The notes under the pieces are model-generated. The model had not been told where the DNA came from, ran no database searches, and saw nothing but the letters and a program-made list of their open reading frames with translations. DNA of 64,000 nucleotides from Saccharibacter sp. EH611 (lineage in GTDB: Bacteria > Pseudomonadota > Alphaproteobacteria > Acetobacterales > Acetobacteraceae), in NCBI RefSeq assembly GCF_009834765.1, contig NZ_WVHP01000023.1, positions 1 to 64,000 on the forward strand, given 5' to 3'. Each line of letters starts with the position of its first letter. Position 1 is the first letter of the stretch. The position numbers and the translations under genes are program-made. Of the stretch, positions 1-9,593 are shown piece by piece.

Positions 1-3000
1 TCGTGCCACCACCATTGTTCGGCGTCGCATTATGGCTGCCGTCATCAGGCTTGCTGTTCGTGCCGCCACCATTCGTACCGGAGCCACGCACATCAGCAAC
101 CGTCACCTGAGCATTAGTTGCCGTATACGTAAGTTCAGGCTTTAAATACGGATACGCCCCCTGAACATTAGATTGATACCCCCCAAAATGGGTCAGAAGA
201 CCGCCACTAGCCTGCACGAGATTATAAACGTTACCACTTTGCATGGGGCGGTTATCGAGCACATTAAACGATGCCTTTGCTCCGCTTAAATCGGCTTTCC
301 CTGACACGAGAACGTTATCCGCATTTCCATCTTTCGCTTCTGCATAGAACGTCGATCCATTCGACATAGTGAGGTTCCCATTGACACGCAGAGTGCCAAT
401 CGCATGCGCCCCATCCCTGTTCCCTGGAGCTAATGTCCCAGAAACTGTTGTGTTGCCTCCCACAGTTCCATTACCAGAAAGCGTAGCTCCCTGAGCGACC
501 GACATTGAGGAAGTCTTCTCATCACCTAGGGTATTATTGACCACCATCGTGCCTGCTTGCACAGACGTATTCCCGCCAAAGCTGCGACCATCCCCTGTAT
601 AATACAGAGTACCGCTTCCGGTCTTATCAAACTCCCCCTGCCCCTTTAGGGTGCTCTGTAATGTATTGGCAGATGTCGCTGCAGCGTCATTCTCCGCCGC
701 TCCATCTTGAGCGATATTGAACTTACCATTTTGTTGAACATCAATGGTACCAGACCCGAAGCTCCCACTAGTCCCAGACAACCCTGCATTTGGAGCAACC
801 GTTATAAGCTCTGCATTTCTTAAATGACTATCAACGGCCATAGTCCCCTCTTGAACCGTTGCATTCCCGGTGAAAGCACTGCCATCACCAGCATAATGCA
901 ACGTTCCACTGCCTGTTTTTTTAAACTCTCCCTGTCCTTTAAGTGTTGTCTTGAGCGTATCGGTTGACGTTGTATGGCCTGCCTCTGTACTCGCAGTATT
1001 CTGTGCAAGTGACGCAAGCAGCGATGTGTTGGCTATATTACTCCGTGTCATTAAACGCGATAATGACACACTGTGTAGAGCTGAAGAACTCTTCCTCAAA
1101 CGTGAAACTTCAAGTGTATTGGTCGCAACATTATTACTTGTTACGGGATTTGTTGCTGCGCTTCCTGTCGGTGCTCCCTGAGCAACTGTCAGCGTCGCGT
1201 TCTTTTGAACATCTATAACGCCAGAGCCAAAGCTATTCGTCGTGCCAGAAAGACCAGCCCCTTGAGAGACAGTAATGAGCCCTGCATTCCGGAGGTTCCC
1301 ATCAACGGCCATGCTCCCAGATTGAACGTTCGCTGTCCCCGTAAAGCTGCTGCCATCACCAGCGTAATGCAACGCTCCATCGCCGGTTTTATTAAAGAGA
1401 CCCTCGCCCTTTAAGACCGTTTGCGATGTATTTGCTACACTCCCAGCATCAGAAGATGACGGTGAAAGATCAAAGGTCGCGTTCTTTTGAACGTCCACAA
1501 CGCCAGAGCCAAAGCTATTCGTCGTGCCAGAAAGACCAGCCCCTTGAGAGACGGTGATGAGCCCTGCATTCCGAAGGTTCCCATCAACAGCCATGCTGCC
1601 CGATTGAACGTTCGCTGTTCCCGTAAAGCCGCTGCCATCACCAGCGTAATGCAACGCTCCATCGCCGGTTTTATTAAAATTCCCCTGTCCCTTAAGAACA
1701 GATTTCAAGGTATTTGCTTCTGTCTGTCCATCAGGCGATGACGAATGATTGTCTTGTTTTGTCTGATCAATGGTAAACTTAGCGCCCTGTTGTACATCGA
1801 CAGTTCCAGAGCCAAAGCTCCTTCCGCTTCCATACAACCCGGCTTTTGGGGCAATCGAGATGACTGACGCGCCACTTAAATTACCATAAACCACCATAGC
1901 CCCAGCTTGCACAGTAGCATTACCAGAGAAGCCGCTTCCGTCCCCACAGAGGTCTCTTGATCTACATCCAGATTAGCATTTTTTTGAACGTTAATTGTTC
2001 CCGTTCCAAAACTACCAGCTGTTCCAGAAATCTGGCCTTGTTCAATATCTGTTCCACCAGAATATGTATTCTGGCCTTTCCCTGCAAGATAACCTTCATT
2101 CGCTGCATTTCCTGTGGCTAATGCACCTAAGGTCAACGTTCCTTCTGATGTCTTTTTAAACCCACCTGTTCCTGTTAATTGACCGGCAAGGACAATATTA
2201 TGTTTATTTGTATCAATTGTTGAAAATATAGTGTCATTCGTCTTTTGAAAGTTCAAATCCATCGAGGCGTATAAATCACCTCCAATAGCCTGAAGAGTGC
2301 CTCCATTTAAGGAAAAAGTCCCACGTTGGCCAAGTGATGTATTGTTGAAGTTAACAATAGCATCATGAGAAGCATCCGCTCCTTGACCTAAAACTTGTAA
2401 AATACCGCCTTCATTAAGGTTCACATCACCATGTACGGCTCCAGCATTGGGAACACCATTTTGCTCCGGCGCCCCCAAAGTCACCTTAGACGTTGTGACA
2501 ACCCCACCACGGTCAATATTAACCGTGCCATTACCACGAGAATTAACCCATAAGGCTAAGTTACTACTGGACGCATTTAAAAGAGAATACCCATCTTGGG
2601 CTGTTTTATCCTCTTTCAGGCCAACAAGAAGCTGAGCAGCCTTATTGGTGCTATCTCAACCTCCAACCGTTAACGTACCGTTCCCTGCAACAATACCATT
2701 CCAAAAATTATTGCCAAAACCTGCAAACCCTAATGTCACAAGCGGGGCAGAAAGCATCGCGCCATTTGTAACAGAAACCGTCCCTTGGATCTTTCCAAGT
2801 CCGCCTTCTAAGTCTCGTTTAGCCGCATCAGTTAACGCTGCAGCACCACCTGCGGCGTATTCCCCACCACGCACAAACCAATCAGCAGAAGCCACACCAA
2901 GTAAGCTATTAACTGTTACCTTTGTTCCTGGCCCCGATACATTGATAATACCATCGGTTGGCTGATGTCCGCTTGCTTTATCCGTCGTCGTAATGCCAGC

Positions 3001-3827
3001 TTGCAAATCACGGAATACCGTCATTTGAGTACCGTTTGTAATATTCAACGTAGCAGGCTGTGCTGACGTCGTCCCAATCCAAACCAAATTTCCTTCAACA
3101 CGTGGCGCATGATCAAGCGTAAGAGTGCCATTATCAATAATAAGAACCGAGCTTTGATACTTGGCTTGATTTGCCGTTATCGTGCCAGAAAAGGTACTCT
3201 CAAAAGGCTTCCCATCAATTCCCCCTGCGGGCCGCAAATCAATCTGCGCAGAATCACCCAAGATAACAGTACCGCTACCTCTCAAGCCCCCTAGTGCGAC
3301 ACCGCTGCTGGAAAGCGCCGTATTACGCCATCCGTTACTGCCACTGACATCAAGGACACCATCCTTATAAACCTCTGCATAGGAGGTGTTTGGTAGAGTT
3401 CCATTTGTTGTTTGTATGAGATCTGTTTCATTTCCTTTATCATCATATGTATTCGCATTCCCAACGATACGTAATGTACCTTGTTTAATAATTGTCGCGC
3501 CACCCTGATAATTAACACAGTTATATGATGGCGAGCATGATCTGGTCTCATTACTTACAAGTTCTGTGGTCCCAGGCCCGTCTTGAACAAGGTTAATATT
3601 TGACCCACTGTTAAAAATGACCCCACCATGATCAACCTGTTTCAGCACTGAGTTAGCAGCAGGTGAATACGTAACCGTTGATCCATCATTTGTTACATAG
3701 GGGGATCAGATGGAAGCGCTTGTGCCTGTGCCCTATTCAACGTCGCAAAAGCACCGCCCACCCCAGCACATAAGCAGAGATAAGATGTCGACATTAACAG
3801 TCTATGCATGCGTCGCTGAGAGGGCAT
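1..3827 (-). pseudogene. Autotransporter-type repeat adhesin gene, broken, 3' end outside window
   Basis: The minus strand encodes a signal peptide from the ATG at 3827 (preceded by AGGAGAG), then over 1,200 residues of Gly/Ser/Thr/Asn-rich beta-strand repeats (GDGSxFTG, LRNAGLITVSQGAGLSG and FGSGxxDVQ themes) typical of autotransporter passenger domains. Three lesions split it. (1) The signal peptide runs into a stop just after a five-C tract at 3700-3704, and one more base there would join it to the passenger frame. (2) An in-frame TGA lies at 2656-2658 with the repeat frame continuing on both sides. (3) A frame change near 1950 joins DVDQET directly to GDGSGFSGNA and drops the spacer found in the other repeats. 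From about 1950 to base 1 the frame stays open and leaves the window, so no barrel domain is seen. The family would be secreted to the cell surface. It is most likely a decaying gene, although sequencing errors or phase variation could explain part of this. Confidence 0.75.
1197..1678 (-). repeat. Two near-identical 282-bp-period direct repeats in the autotransporter gene
   Basis: The block at about 1197-1396 recurs at 1479-1678 with only scattered differences, an offset of 282 bases or 94 codons. Each copy encodes the same passenger unit, covering the AGLITVSQGAGLSG and FGSGVxDVQKNAT themes. The period is a multiple of three, so gain or loss of a unit by recombination would keep the frame. 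More diverged copies of the unit lie on both sides. Confidence 0.85.
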
Positions 3828-4041
3828 CCTATACTCTCCTACTTTTTACGATCAGACAACAGCTGTCCAAAAAGAATTAGACATAATATAAAACTTCTAA
3901 TGAATATCTATTCCAAGATCTCTACTAAATCAATATTCTTTGTTCTCTTAGAAAGAGGAAATATGCACATAAGACTAAATGTAATAAGTTATTAAACTTT
4001 GCACTCTTGTTCTTGCATGAGATTCTCACTATTAATTCCCC

Positions 4042-4047
4042 TATAAT
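4042..4047 (+). promoter_or_regulatory. Probable -10 element upstream of dinB
   Basis: A perfect TATAAT lies 60 bases before the dinB start codon. No convincing -35 hexamer sits at normal spacing; the nearest TTG-containing hexamer, TTGCAT at 4013-4018, is 23 bases away. The leader implied by this -10 contains the 16-bp palindrome at 4074-4089. Confidence 0.4.
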
Positions 4048-4073
4048 GTAAGAAATCCTTTGTACCCATTGAA

Positions 4074-4089
4074 GAGTAGAGCTCTACTC
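4074..4089. promoter_or_regulatory. 16-bp perfect palindrome in the dinB leader
   Basis: GAGTAGAGCTCTACTC reads identically on both strands. It lies about 30 bases downstream of the TATAAT element and 17 bases before the dinB start, where a repressor would block transcription or a hairpin would block ribosomes. It does not match the alphaproteobacterial SOS box (GTTC-N7-GTTC), so the binding factor is unknown. Confidence 0.45.
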
Positions 4090-4106
4090 CCTCTGTTCCC
4101 CCTATC

Positions 4107-5207
4107 ATGATCCACGAATCTATCCCTCCTGTGACAAGACGTATCCTCCATATTGATATGGATGCCTTTTACGCCTCCATCGAACAACGCGATAATCCCA
4201 CTTTACGTCAGCGACCTGTTGCAGTGGGGCGGTCTGAATCACGTGGTGTCGTCGCCGCTGCGAGTTACGAAGCACGCCGCTATGGTGTTCGCTCAGCTAT
4301 GCCGTCACGCACAGCGCAGCGCCTCTGTCCTGATTTGATTTTTATTCAACCACACCCAGAAAAATACCGCGCTGTTTCAGCACAAATACACGCCATTTTT
4401 TCCCACTATACGCCTCTTATTCAACCACTAGCCCTTGATGAAGCCGCTCTGGACGTCACTGATTACCTCGGGAACTTTGGCTCAGCCACTGCCATTGCAG
4501 AAGCCATTAGACGCGATATTGCCCAACAAACTCAACTGACTGCTTCGGCTGGCGTCTCTTATAATCGTTTCCTCGCTAAACTCGCTTCCGACCGAAATAA
4601 ACCTAACGGCCTTTTCGTTATCACCCCAAAACAAGGGCCCGCTTTTGCCGCCTCCCTTCCTGTAGAAGCCTTCCATGGGATCGGCCCTGCAACGACAGCA
4701 AAAATGCATGCTTTAGGCGTTCGTACTGGAGCTGACCTCAAGCGCTGTTCTATGGAGCTCTTACGTGCCCATTTTGGGAGCTCGGCTTCCTTTTACTATC
4801 ATATTGCCCGCGGTATTGATCACCGCCCTGTCGAACCCCATCGCCCACGCAAATCTATCGGCAATGAAACAACATTTCGTCAAGACAGTAACGACCTCAC
4901 AACACTTCTCACAATCCTTGAGCAACTCACCGTCAAAGTTTGGGCATCTTGCCTACAACGCAAACTAACAGGCTGCACAGTGACGGTTAAAATACGAACA
5001 AATGACTTCCAAACCAGCACGCGTGCTCGAACACTTCATGATCCCATTAACAATCAGCACATGCTTTTTGTAGCAGGAAAACATATCTTAGAGAGCTTCT
5101 TCCCACTTCCGCGCCCTGTCCGTCTGCTCGGCATTACCGTCTCAGGGTTAGTGCCACAAGACAAGGCGGATACACAGCTCCGCCTGTCTTTCCTTGATCC
5201 CTCTTAA
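4107..5207 (+). CDS. dinB: DNA polymerase IV (Y-family translesion polymerase)
   Basis: This 366-residue protein synthesises DNA past damaged template bases at low fidelity. The palm motif HIDMDAFYAS holds the first catalytic aspartate (D17), and LALDEAALDVT holds the D111/E112 pair. SAGVSYNRFLAKLASD and the helix-hairpin-helix GIGPATTAKM follow in the usual order. The C-terminus QLRLSF resembles the sliding-clamp-binding peptide of the family. Residue 114 is alanine where most family members have tyrosine (DEAYLDVT). Length is normal for the family. No clear ribosome-binding site precedes the ATG, but the next in-frame ATG would remove the catalytic N-terminus. The gene converges with the glycerate kinase gene, six bases away. 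Confidence 0.95.
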   Translation: MIHESIPPVTRRILHIDMDAFYASIEQRDNPTLRQRPVAVGRSESRGVVAAASYEARRYGVRSAMPSRTAQRLCPDLIFIQPHPEKYRAVSAQIHAIFSHYTPLIQPLALDEAALDVTDYLGNFGSATAIAEAIRRDIAQQTQLTASAGVSYNRFLAKLASDRNKPNGLFVITPKQGPAFAASLPVEAFHGIGPATTAKMHALGVRTGADLKRCSMELLRAHFGSSASFYYHIARGIDHRPVEPHRPRKSIGNETTFRQDSNDLTTLLTILEQLTVKVWASCLQRKLTGCTVTVKIRTNDFQTSTRARTLHDPINNQHMLFVAGKHILESFFPLPRPVRLLGITVSGLVPQDKADTQLRLSFLDPS

Positions 5208-5213
5208 TCACTT

Positions 5214-6365
5214 TTAACAAGACGCCGCCAACGCCTGCCCAACACGCACAGTTCGTGCAATATTCTCTGCAGAACGACATACATTCTCTCGTGCTTCTTT
5301 TAAAGCCTCTTCCAATGAACAGGGCCGCTGCACCGCAGGGAAAAAGGCATCAATCCCCTCATCATAAACTGCTTCAGCCCCTACTTTCACTCCCCCAGCT
5401 AAAGCGATCACCGGCTTCCCGTGCACTTTTGCCAAGCGTGCAATCCCAACAGGCACCTTGCCGCTTGCTGTCTGACGATCAAGCGATCCCTCACCCGTAA
5501 TCACAAGATCTACTGTTTTAAAAACGTCATCCAGCTTCATCTGTTTCGCAATAAGGTCGATCCCCGGTTGAAAGTGCGCGTCTGTGAACGCCATTAATCC
5601 AGCCCCCAAACCACCAGCGGCCCCAGCCCCTGGTTGTTCTGCAATTTGTCGTCCCGTATCACGTTCAATCAATTGTGCGTAATGCCGCAGCCCTGCTTCA
5701 AGCTGTTCAATATCAGAAGCACTCGCACCTTTTTGCGGGCCAAAAACATGAGATGCCCCAGAAGGGCCTAGTAGAGGATTAGTCACATCACAGGCACACT
5801 CAAGTCGTGTTTCTTTCAAACGTTCATCCAAACCCGACAGATCGATACGGTCTAAATCTGCCAGAGCAGCCCCACCAACGGGAAGCAGGCGTCCATCACG
5901 CTGGTAGAATTTCACACCCAACGCTTGAGCAAAACCAGCACCACCATCATTGGTCGCGCTTCCGCCCAGACCAAGAACAATATGACGGTACCCATGATCC
6001 AAAGCAGCACGCACAAGCTCCCCTACACCATATGTCGTGGTGCGCAATGGATCGCGTTTATGAGCAGGTAATGTGCCTAATCCAGCTGTTTCTGCCATAT
6101 CAATAACGGCCGTCTTATTATCTCCCGTCACACCGAAAGATGCTGTTACAGGCTGCCCTAAGACGCCACTCACCTTTTGCCTGACCAAATGCCCCTGTGT
6201 CGCCTCAACAAGGGCCTGAATTGTTCCTTCACCACCATCCGCAATGGGAAACGACACATACTGAGCAGCAGGGAAAATCTTACGGAAGCCACACTCAACT
6301 TCACGAGAAACCTCCAACGAGGAGAGGCTTTCTTTAAATGAATCACAGATAAGAGCAATTTTCAT
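5214..6365 (-). CDS. Glycerate 2-kinase (GarK/GlxK family)
   Basis: The 383-residue product matches the GarK-type glycerate kinase family, which phosphorylates D-glycerate with ATP and feeds it into lower glycolysis as 2-phosphoglycerate. Visible family features are the N-terminus KIALICDSFKESLSS, the FPIADGGEGT loop, GLGGSATNDGG for nucleotide/substrate binding, the PGAGAAGGLGAG stretch, and VITGEGSLDRQTASGKVP near the C-terminus. Length is normal. The gene stands alone, convergent with dinB and separated by about 160 bases from the next minus-strand gene upstream. Whether it should be named garK or glxK cannot be decided from sequence. Confidence 0.9.
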   Translation of the reverse strand: MKIALICDSFKESLSSLEVSREVECGFRKIFPAAQYVSFPIADGGEGTIQALVEATQGHLVRQKVSGVLGQPVTASFGVTGDNKTAVIDMAETAGLGTLPAHKRDPLRTTTYGVGELVRAALDHGYRHIVLGLGGSATNDGGAGFAQALGVKFYQRDGRLLPVGGAALADLDRIDLSGLDERLKETRLECACDVTNPLLGPSGASHVFGPQKGASASDIEQLEAGLRHYAQLIERDTGRQIAEQPGAGAAGGLGAGLMAFTDAHFQPGIDLIAKQMKLDDVFKTVDLVITGEGSLDRQTASGKVPVGIARLAKVHGKPVIALAGGVKVGAEAVYDEGIDAFFPAVQRPCSLEEALKEARENVCRSAENIARTVRVGQALAASC

Positions 6366-6525
6366 GATCTAGTCATCTCACACAAAATGATGTCGTCAAT
6401 AAAACTTGAGTAACCATAAAAACAGAAATTTGTAGATTTCAGAGTTATTATGAAAAATAAAATTACCCGTTTTTACACATGCATGAAAATATCATCTCAT
6501 AATTCTTCATGACACGCTCTTTTTC

Positions 6526-7077
6526 CTATCTCCTAGGAACTAATTCAAAATATGAGAAATCTCCATTCTTCCACTCATCCTTTGTGTGGTAAATAAGATC
6601 ATACTTTCTGTAAGGATAAGAGGCCTCTTTGCGCATAATAAACTGGTAAAATGATAGTAATTCCGCTCCAAAAACATCAAAAAAATACCGCTTCGCTCCA
6701 TAAGAAGCTGTATGTTTTTCCAATATCTTTTCTAAACCGAAAATCAACAGCGTAGATGACAGCAACCCGACCTTCTCCTTTGCGGCCTGCACCGTTTGCA
6801 TATTTGGAAAGTCATATTGAGGAGGGCCAGCTATCCTCCCATGCCCTGTATCAACGCGCGTAAACTCAAGCCAGTAGCATCCCTCACCATCCTTAATATC
6901 AGAGCGTTTTTTTATTTGCTCCCATAAAGCCGGCATCATACGGAACTCAGCGCGTTGGAATACAGCACCAAAAAATACCCCACTATACCAGAAAGGCAAA
7001 GCTTGCTTTACATCACTCGAAAAAGGGTAAAAATCTCCCATAAGAAATAAGTCTTTTGGTACATCAATCCGTTTCAT
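6526..7077 (-). CDS. Hypothetical protein, partner gene of the Hint-domain protein
   Basis: I do not recognise this family. The ATG at 7077 has GAAGGGG six bases upstream and gives 183 residues; a TTG directly before it is less likely. The protein is soluble-looking, with no signal peptide or membrane segment, and rich in aromatic residues (stretches such as PFWYSGVFFGAVFQ and FFDVFGAELLSFYQF). The gene begins 20 bases after the stop of the large Hint-domain gene on the same strand, so the two are probably co-transcribed. Dedicated partners, including immunity proteins, often sit downstream of Hint-containing secreted proteins, but nothing here proves that role. Confidence 0.65.
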   Translation of the reverse strand: MKRIDVPKDLFLMGDFYPFSSDVKQALPFWYSGVFFGAVFQRAEFRMMPALWEQIKKRSDIKDGEGCYWLEFTRVDTGHGRIAGPPQYDFPNMQTVQAAKEKVGLLSSTLLIFGLEKILEKHTASYGAKRYFFDVFGAELLSFYQFIMRKEASYPYRKYDLIYHTKDEWKNGDFSYFELVPRR

Positions 7078-7097
7078 CAACGGCCCCTTCGTAAATT

Positions 7098-9353
7098 TTA
7101 TTCAGCTAAGACCTTTTGCCCATCTACAGATTCCTGCTCAGTGCAATCGCCTGCAACAACCTCAAGAACAAGCGTATATTTTCTCGTCAATGTAGAAGGT
7201 TGCCGCTTCGGCAAACGCAAAACAGCATGTCCGTTCGTCCAACGATAAGGCCCCGCCTCTCGTTTAAACCAGCCGGGCAAATGATCTGACGTTAGATGGT
7301 CGGTCAAAGCGATTTCTTGCCCTCCTTCCCAAAGAGAAATCATGCCGATTAACCGCCCCAGATAGCGCCGGTCATCAACAAATGGCCCTTCCATCTCACT
7401 CGGCTGCGACACATTCGAGCACAACCACACTGCCGATCCCGCTTCATCAGGAATAGGGAAATATAAAAAGCGACCGCGCTTCTTCATCGGGCTTATGCGG
7501 CGACCATCTTCTAACTCAAGATAGACACCACTCTCCTTCCCATCATCCTTTTGGGCTGCACCTAAAGTTTCTGAAATATGTTCTACAGAATACCGCTGCA
7601 AAAGAACCGCTCGAGCTTCCAGCTTGTGATAAAGAGGTTCCACAAAGCTCCGCTCAACGGCAAGCGGGAAAGCCGAATCTTGCCCCCATTCAAGCTTCCG
7701 AAACGAACTCATATCCACAGTTGGCGCTTGGAGCGGATCATGATCTTCAGAAACAGGATGCCACGTCCCATCGTCGCCTTGATGAAAAAATGTATCTGTA
7801 TCTAGCCAACTCTCAGTCAGAGTATCATTCGCCCAGATGACATCGTGAGAGTCGAGCTCAATATGGTGATAATCATACTCCTTGTAGCTCTCATCATAGC
7901 GAATGGTCTTACCATTCACCAACATCCGTGCCGGGACGAAATATCCATCAAAATAAAAGCAATGCTCGGCCGTTACACGTAAATCTTGAGATGGTACACC
8001 TATGGAAAAAGCATCTTTAACAATCAAAATAGGCCATCCTGCGAAAGAGGATGAACGCCCCTTTTCCACACAAACATGATGCTTTAATACACGCGTTACA
8101 GGACGTGTTCGGGTAAGACCTTCTACGCTATCTCCAACGCATACACGATCCCCAACTTGAAGAGACTCAATCGGTTTGTCACCTTCTTCCGTCCGGATCA
8201 ATGCGCCAGGAAGAAAGCATGAATACATATAGCTTGGGGCGCCACCAACCGCACCAGAATGGATGACATCTTCAATCGTATCGTGATTTCTAGACATCGC
8301 ATCCCAAAAACCCGCGGGAAGATTAGTGTACTGGTACCCTCCTGAACCATTAGGATCGATCTCATCACCAGATAATGTCGGTGTTATGCCATAACTCAGA
8401 AAAGCAGCCACAAAAGCTGGGTAATTACCACTCCCACTATCTCCTGTCGTCATGTTTACCATTTGAGAAAACGTTGATTTATCAGCATCTGATACATCAG
8501 GACTATTCATGACAGCTGTATAAAGCTGAAATGGATCAAACGTCTTCGTATAATCAATAGGACTTGATGTAACAACGTAGACGGCTTTCTGCTGAGAAGA
8601 CGTTAAGTTAATAGTTGGAGCAGAAGTCGCACTGGATGAAGCAACACCGGGGTTCAGCGCTTTCACAACCGTGTAATTATTACCGTCCGGTGTATGGTAT
8701 TGTGACACGAGAGAAACTTGAGTTGGCACCAAGTTGTTTGATGAAATATTTCCTGATACAGTATCCGTAATGGTATCAAATCCGTGCTGCTGCATCAGTG
8801 TATTCAGTTGGGGACTAATCGTCTGCCACTGAAAACCATTTGGGCCGTATGTGAAACTGTTGTTGCCAACGTTCATGCCCTTTAATTTGTTCAGATTATA
8901 AGTCGACGTCACACCGTAAGTCTGTCCATCCGACTGCATCGAAAGTTCTAAATGAGTAGGCGTCAAAGTCCCCAACTGACTGGCCCAATGCCCACCAATC
9001 ATTGCTGGCTCGATTAATGTCCGACCACCTTCCTGAGCACCGTAGTAAAAATACTCTCCTTGGTAATTAGGGTCTGTAACGGGCGATTCAATGACATTAC
9101 TTGCCCAATGGAAACCCGAAAAAGGATCGTATCCATAGCCACCGCTTCCTGCTACACGGTCATTAGACGTACCACTCCCGGCACGGTTGACATTAGGACC
9201 ACCTTGCCCACCATAGGTCGCCGTATCACTAAGCCACGGAGCATTGCGAACCGTCGACTGGGATGAGCTATGATTATCTAAGTCAATACTAAAATACTGT
9301 GGGGGAGATCCATCAGGAGGATAAGTTTTCCCAAAAATATTATAATTGGTCAC
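7098..9353 (-). CDS. Hint (Hedgehog/intein) domain protein
   Basis: The 751-residue product has a central Hint_2-type autoprocessing domain at about residues 379-520. It starts with C379 in SCFLPGALIRTEEG and continues with ESLQVGDRV. The TxxH block follows in LRVTAEHCFYFDG (T461, H464), then VPARMLVNG, and finally the HHIELDSHDVIWAN strand typical of bacterial Hint_2 proteins. In this family the cysteine can drive an N-S acyl shift that cleaves the chain before itself, which here would release a 378-residue N-terminal Gly/Ser/Thr-rich segment of unknown fold. The C-terminal 230 residues, with DDRRYLGRLIGMISL and PYRWTNGHAVLRL, resemble a module I associate with other acetic acid bacterial Hint proteins. 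The start is GTG. There is no signal peptide. Function is unknown. Confidence 0.8.
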   Translation of the reverse strand: MTNYNIFGKTYPPDGSPPQYFSIDLDNHSSSQSTVRNAPWLSDTATYGGQGGPNVNRAGSGTSNDRVAGSGGYGYDPFSGFHWASNVIESPVTDPNYQGEYFYYGAQEGGRTLIEPAMIGGHWASQLGTLTPTHLELSMQSDGQTYGVTSTYNLNKLKGMNVGNNSFTYGPNGFQWQTISPQLNTLMQQHGFDTITDTVSGNISSNNLVPTQVSLVSQYHTPDGNNYTVVKALNPGVASSSATSAPTINLTSSQQKAVYVVTSSPIDYTKTFDPFQLYTAVMNSPDVSDADKSTFSQMVNMTTGDSGSGNYPAFVAAFLSYGITPTLSGDEIDPNGSGGYQYTNLPAGFWDAMSRNHDTIEDVIHSGAVGGAPSYMYSCFLPGALIRTEEGDKPIESLQVGDRVCVGDSVEGLTRTRPVTRVLKHHVCVEKGRSSSFAGWPILIVKDAFSIGVPSQDLRVTAEHCFYFDGYFVPARMLVNGKTIRYDESYKEYDYHHIELDSHDVIWANDTLTESWLDTDTFFHQGDDGTWHPVSEDHDPLQAPTVDMSSFRKLEWGQDSAFPLAVERSFVEPLYHKLEARAVLLQRYSVEHISETLGAAQKDDGKESGVYLELEDGRRISPMKKRGRFLYFPIPDEAGSAVWLCSNVSQPSEMEGPFVDDRRYLGRLIGMISLWEGGQEIALTDHLTSDHLPGWFKREAGPYRWTNGHAVLRLPKRQPSTLTRKYTLVLEVVAGDCTEQESVDGQKVLAE

Positions 9354-9434
9354 AGAAACAACCTGGCCTTAATACCCGAACTAAGGAGAAATGTCAATAT
9401 GATACTGAGATAATTTTAGGAAAACTTATAAACC

Positions 9435-9520
9435 TGGTGGAGGGAGTTGGATTCGAACCAACGTAGGCGTACGCCAGCGGATTTACAGTCCGCCCCCTTT
9501 AGCCACTCGGGCATCCCTCC
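9435..9520 (-). tRNA. tRNA-Tyr (GUA)
   Basis: An 86-base class II tRNA on the minus strand. The GGAGGGA acceptor arm pairs with TCCCTCC and is followed by an encoded CCA. The anticodon loop contains GTA, the variable arm is long, and the GGTTCGAATCC T-arm is intact. Confidence 0.95.
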
Positions 9521-9593
9521 AAAAGGTTGATTGCTTGATAGTAGGCCTTACGCGCTCTGTCAATGCACCTTCTGTCGGATTATAAAGAAATCT

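Noticed and set aside
3804-3995. Plus-strand open frame upstream of dinB
   Set aside because: It overlaps the signal-peptide region of the minus-strand autotransporter gene, is AT-rich, lacks a ribosome-binding site and shows no recognisable domain.
4007-4106. SOS (LexA) box upstream of dinB
   Set aside because: GTTC occurs at about 4010 but no second copy lies seven bases on; the palindrome found is of another type.
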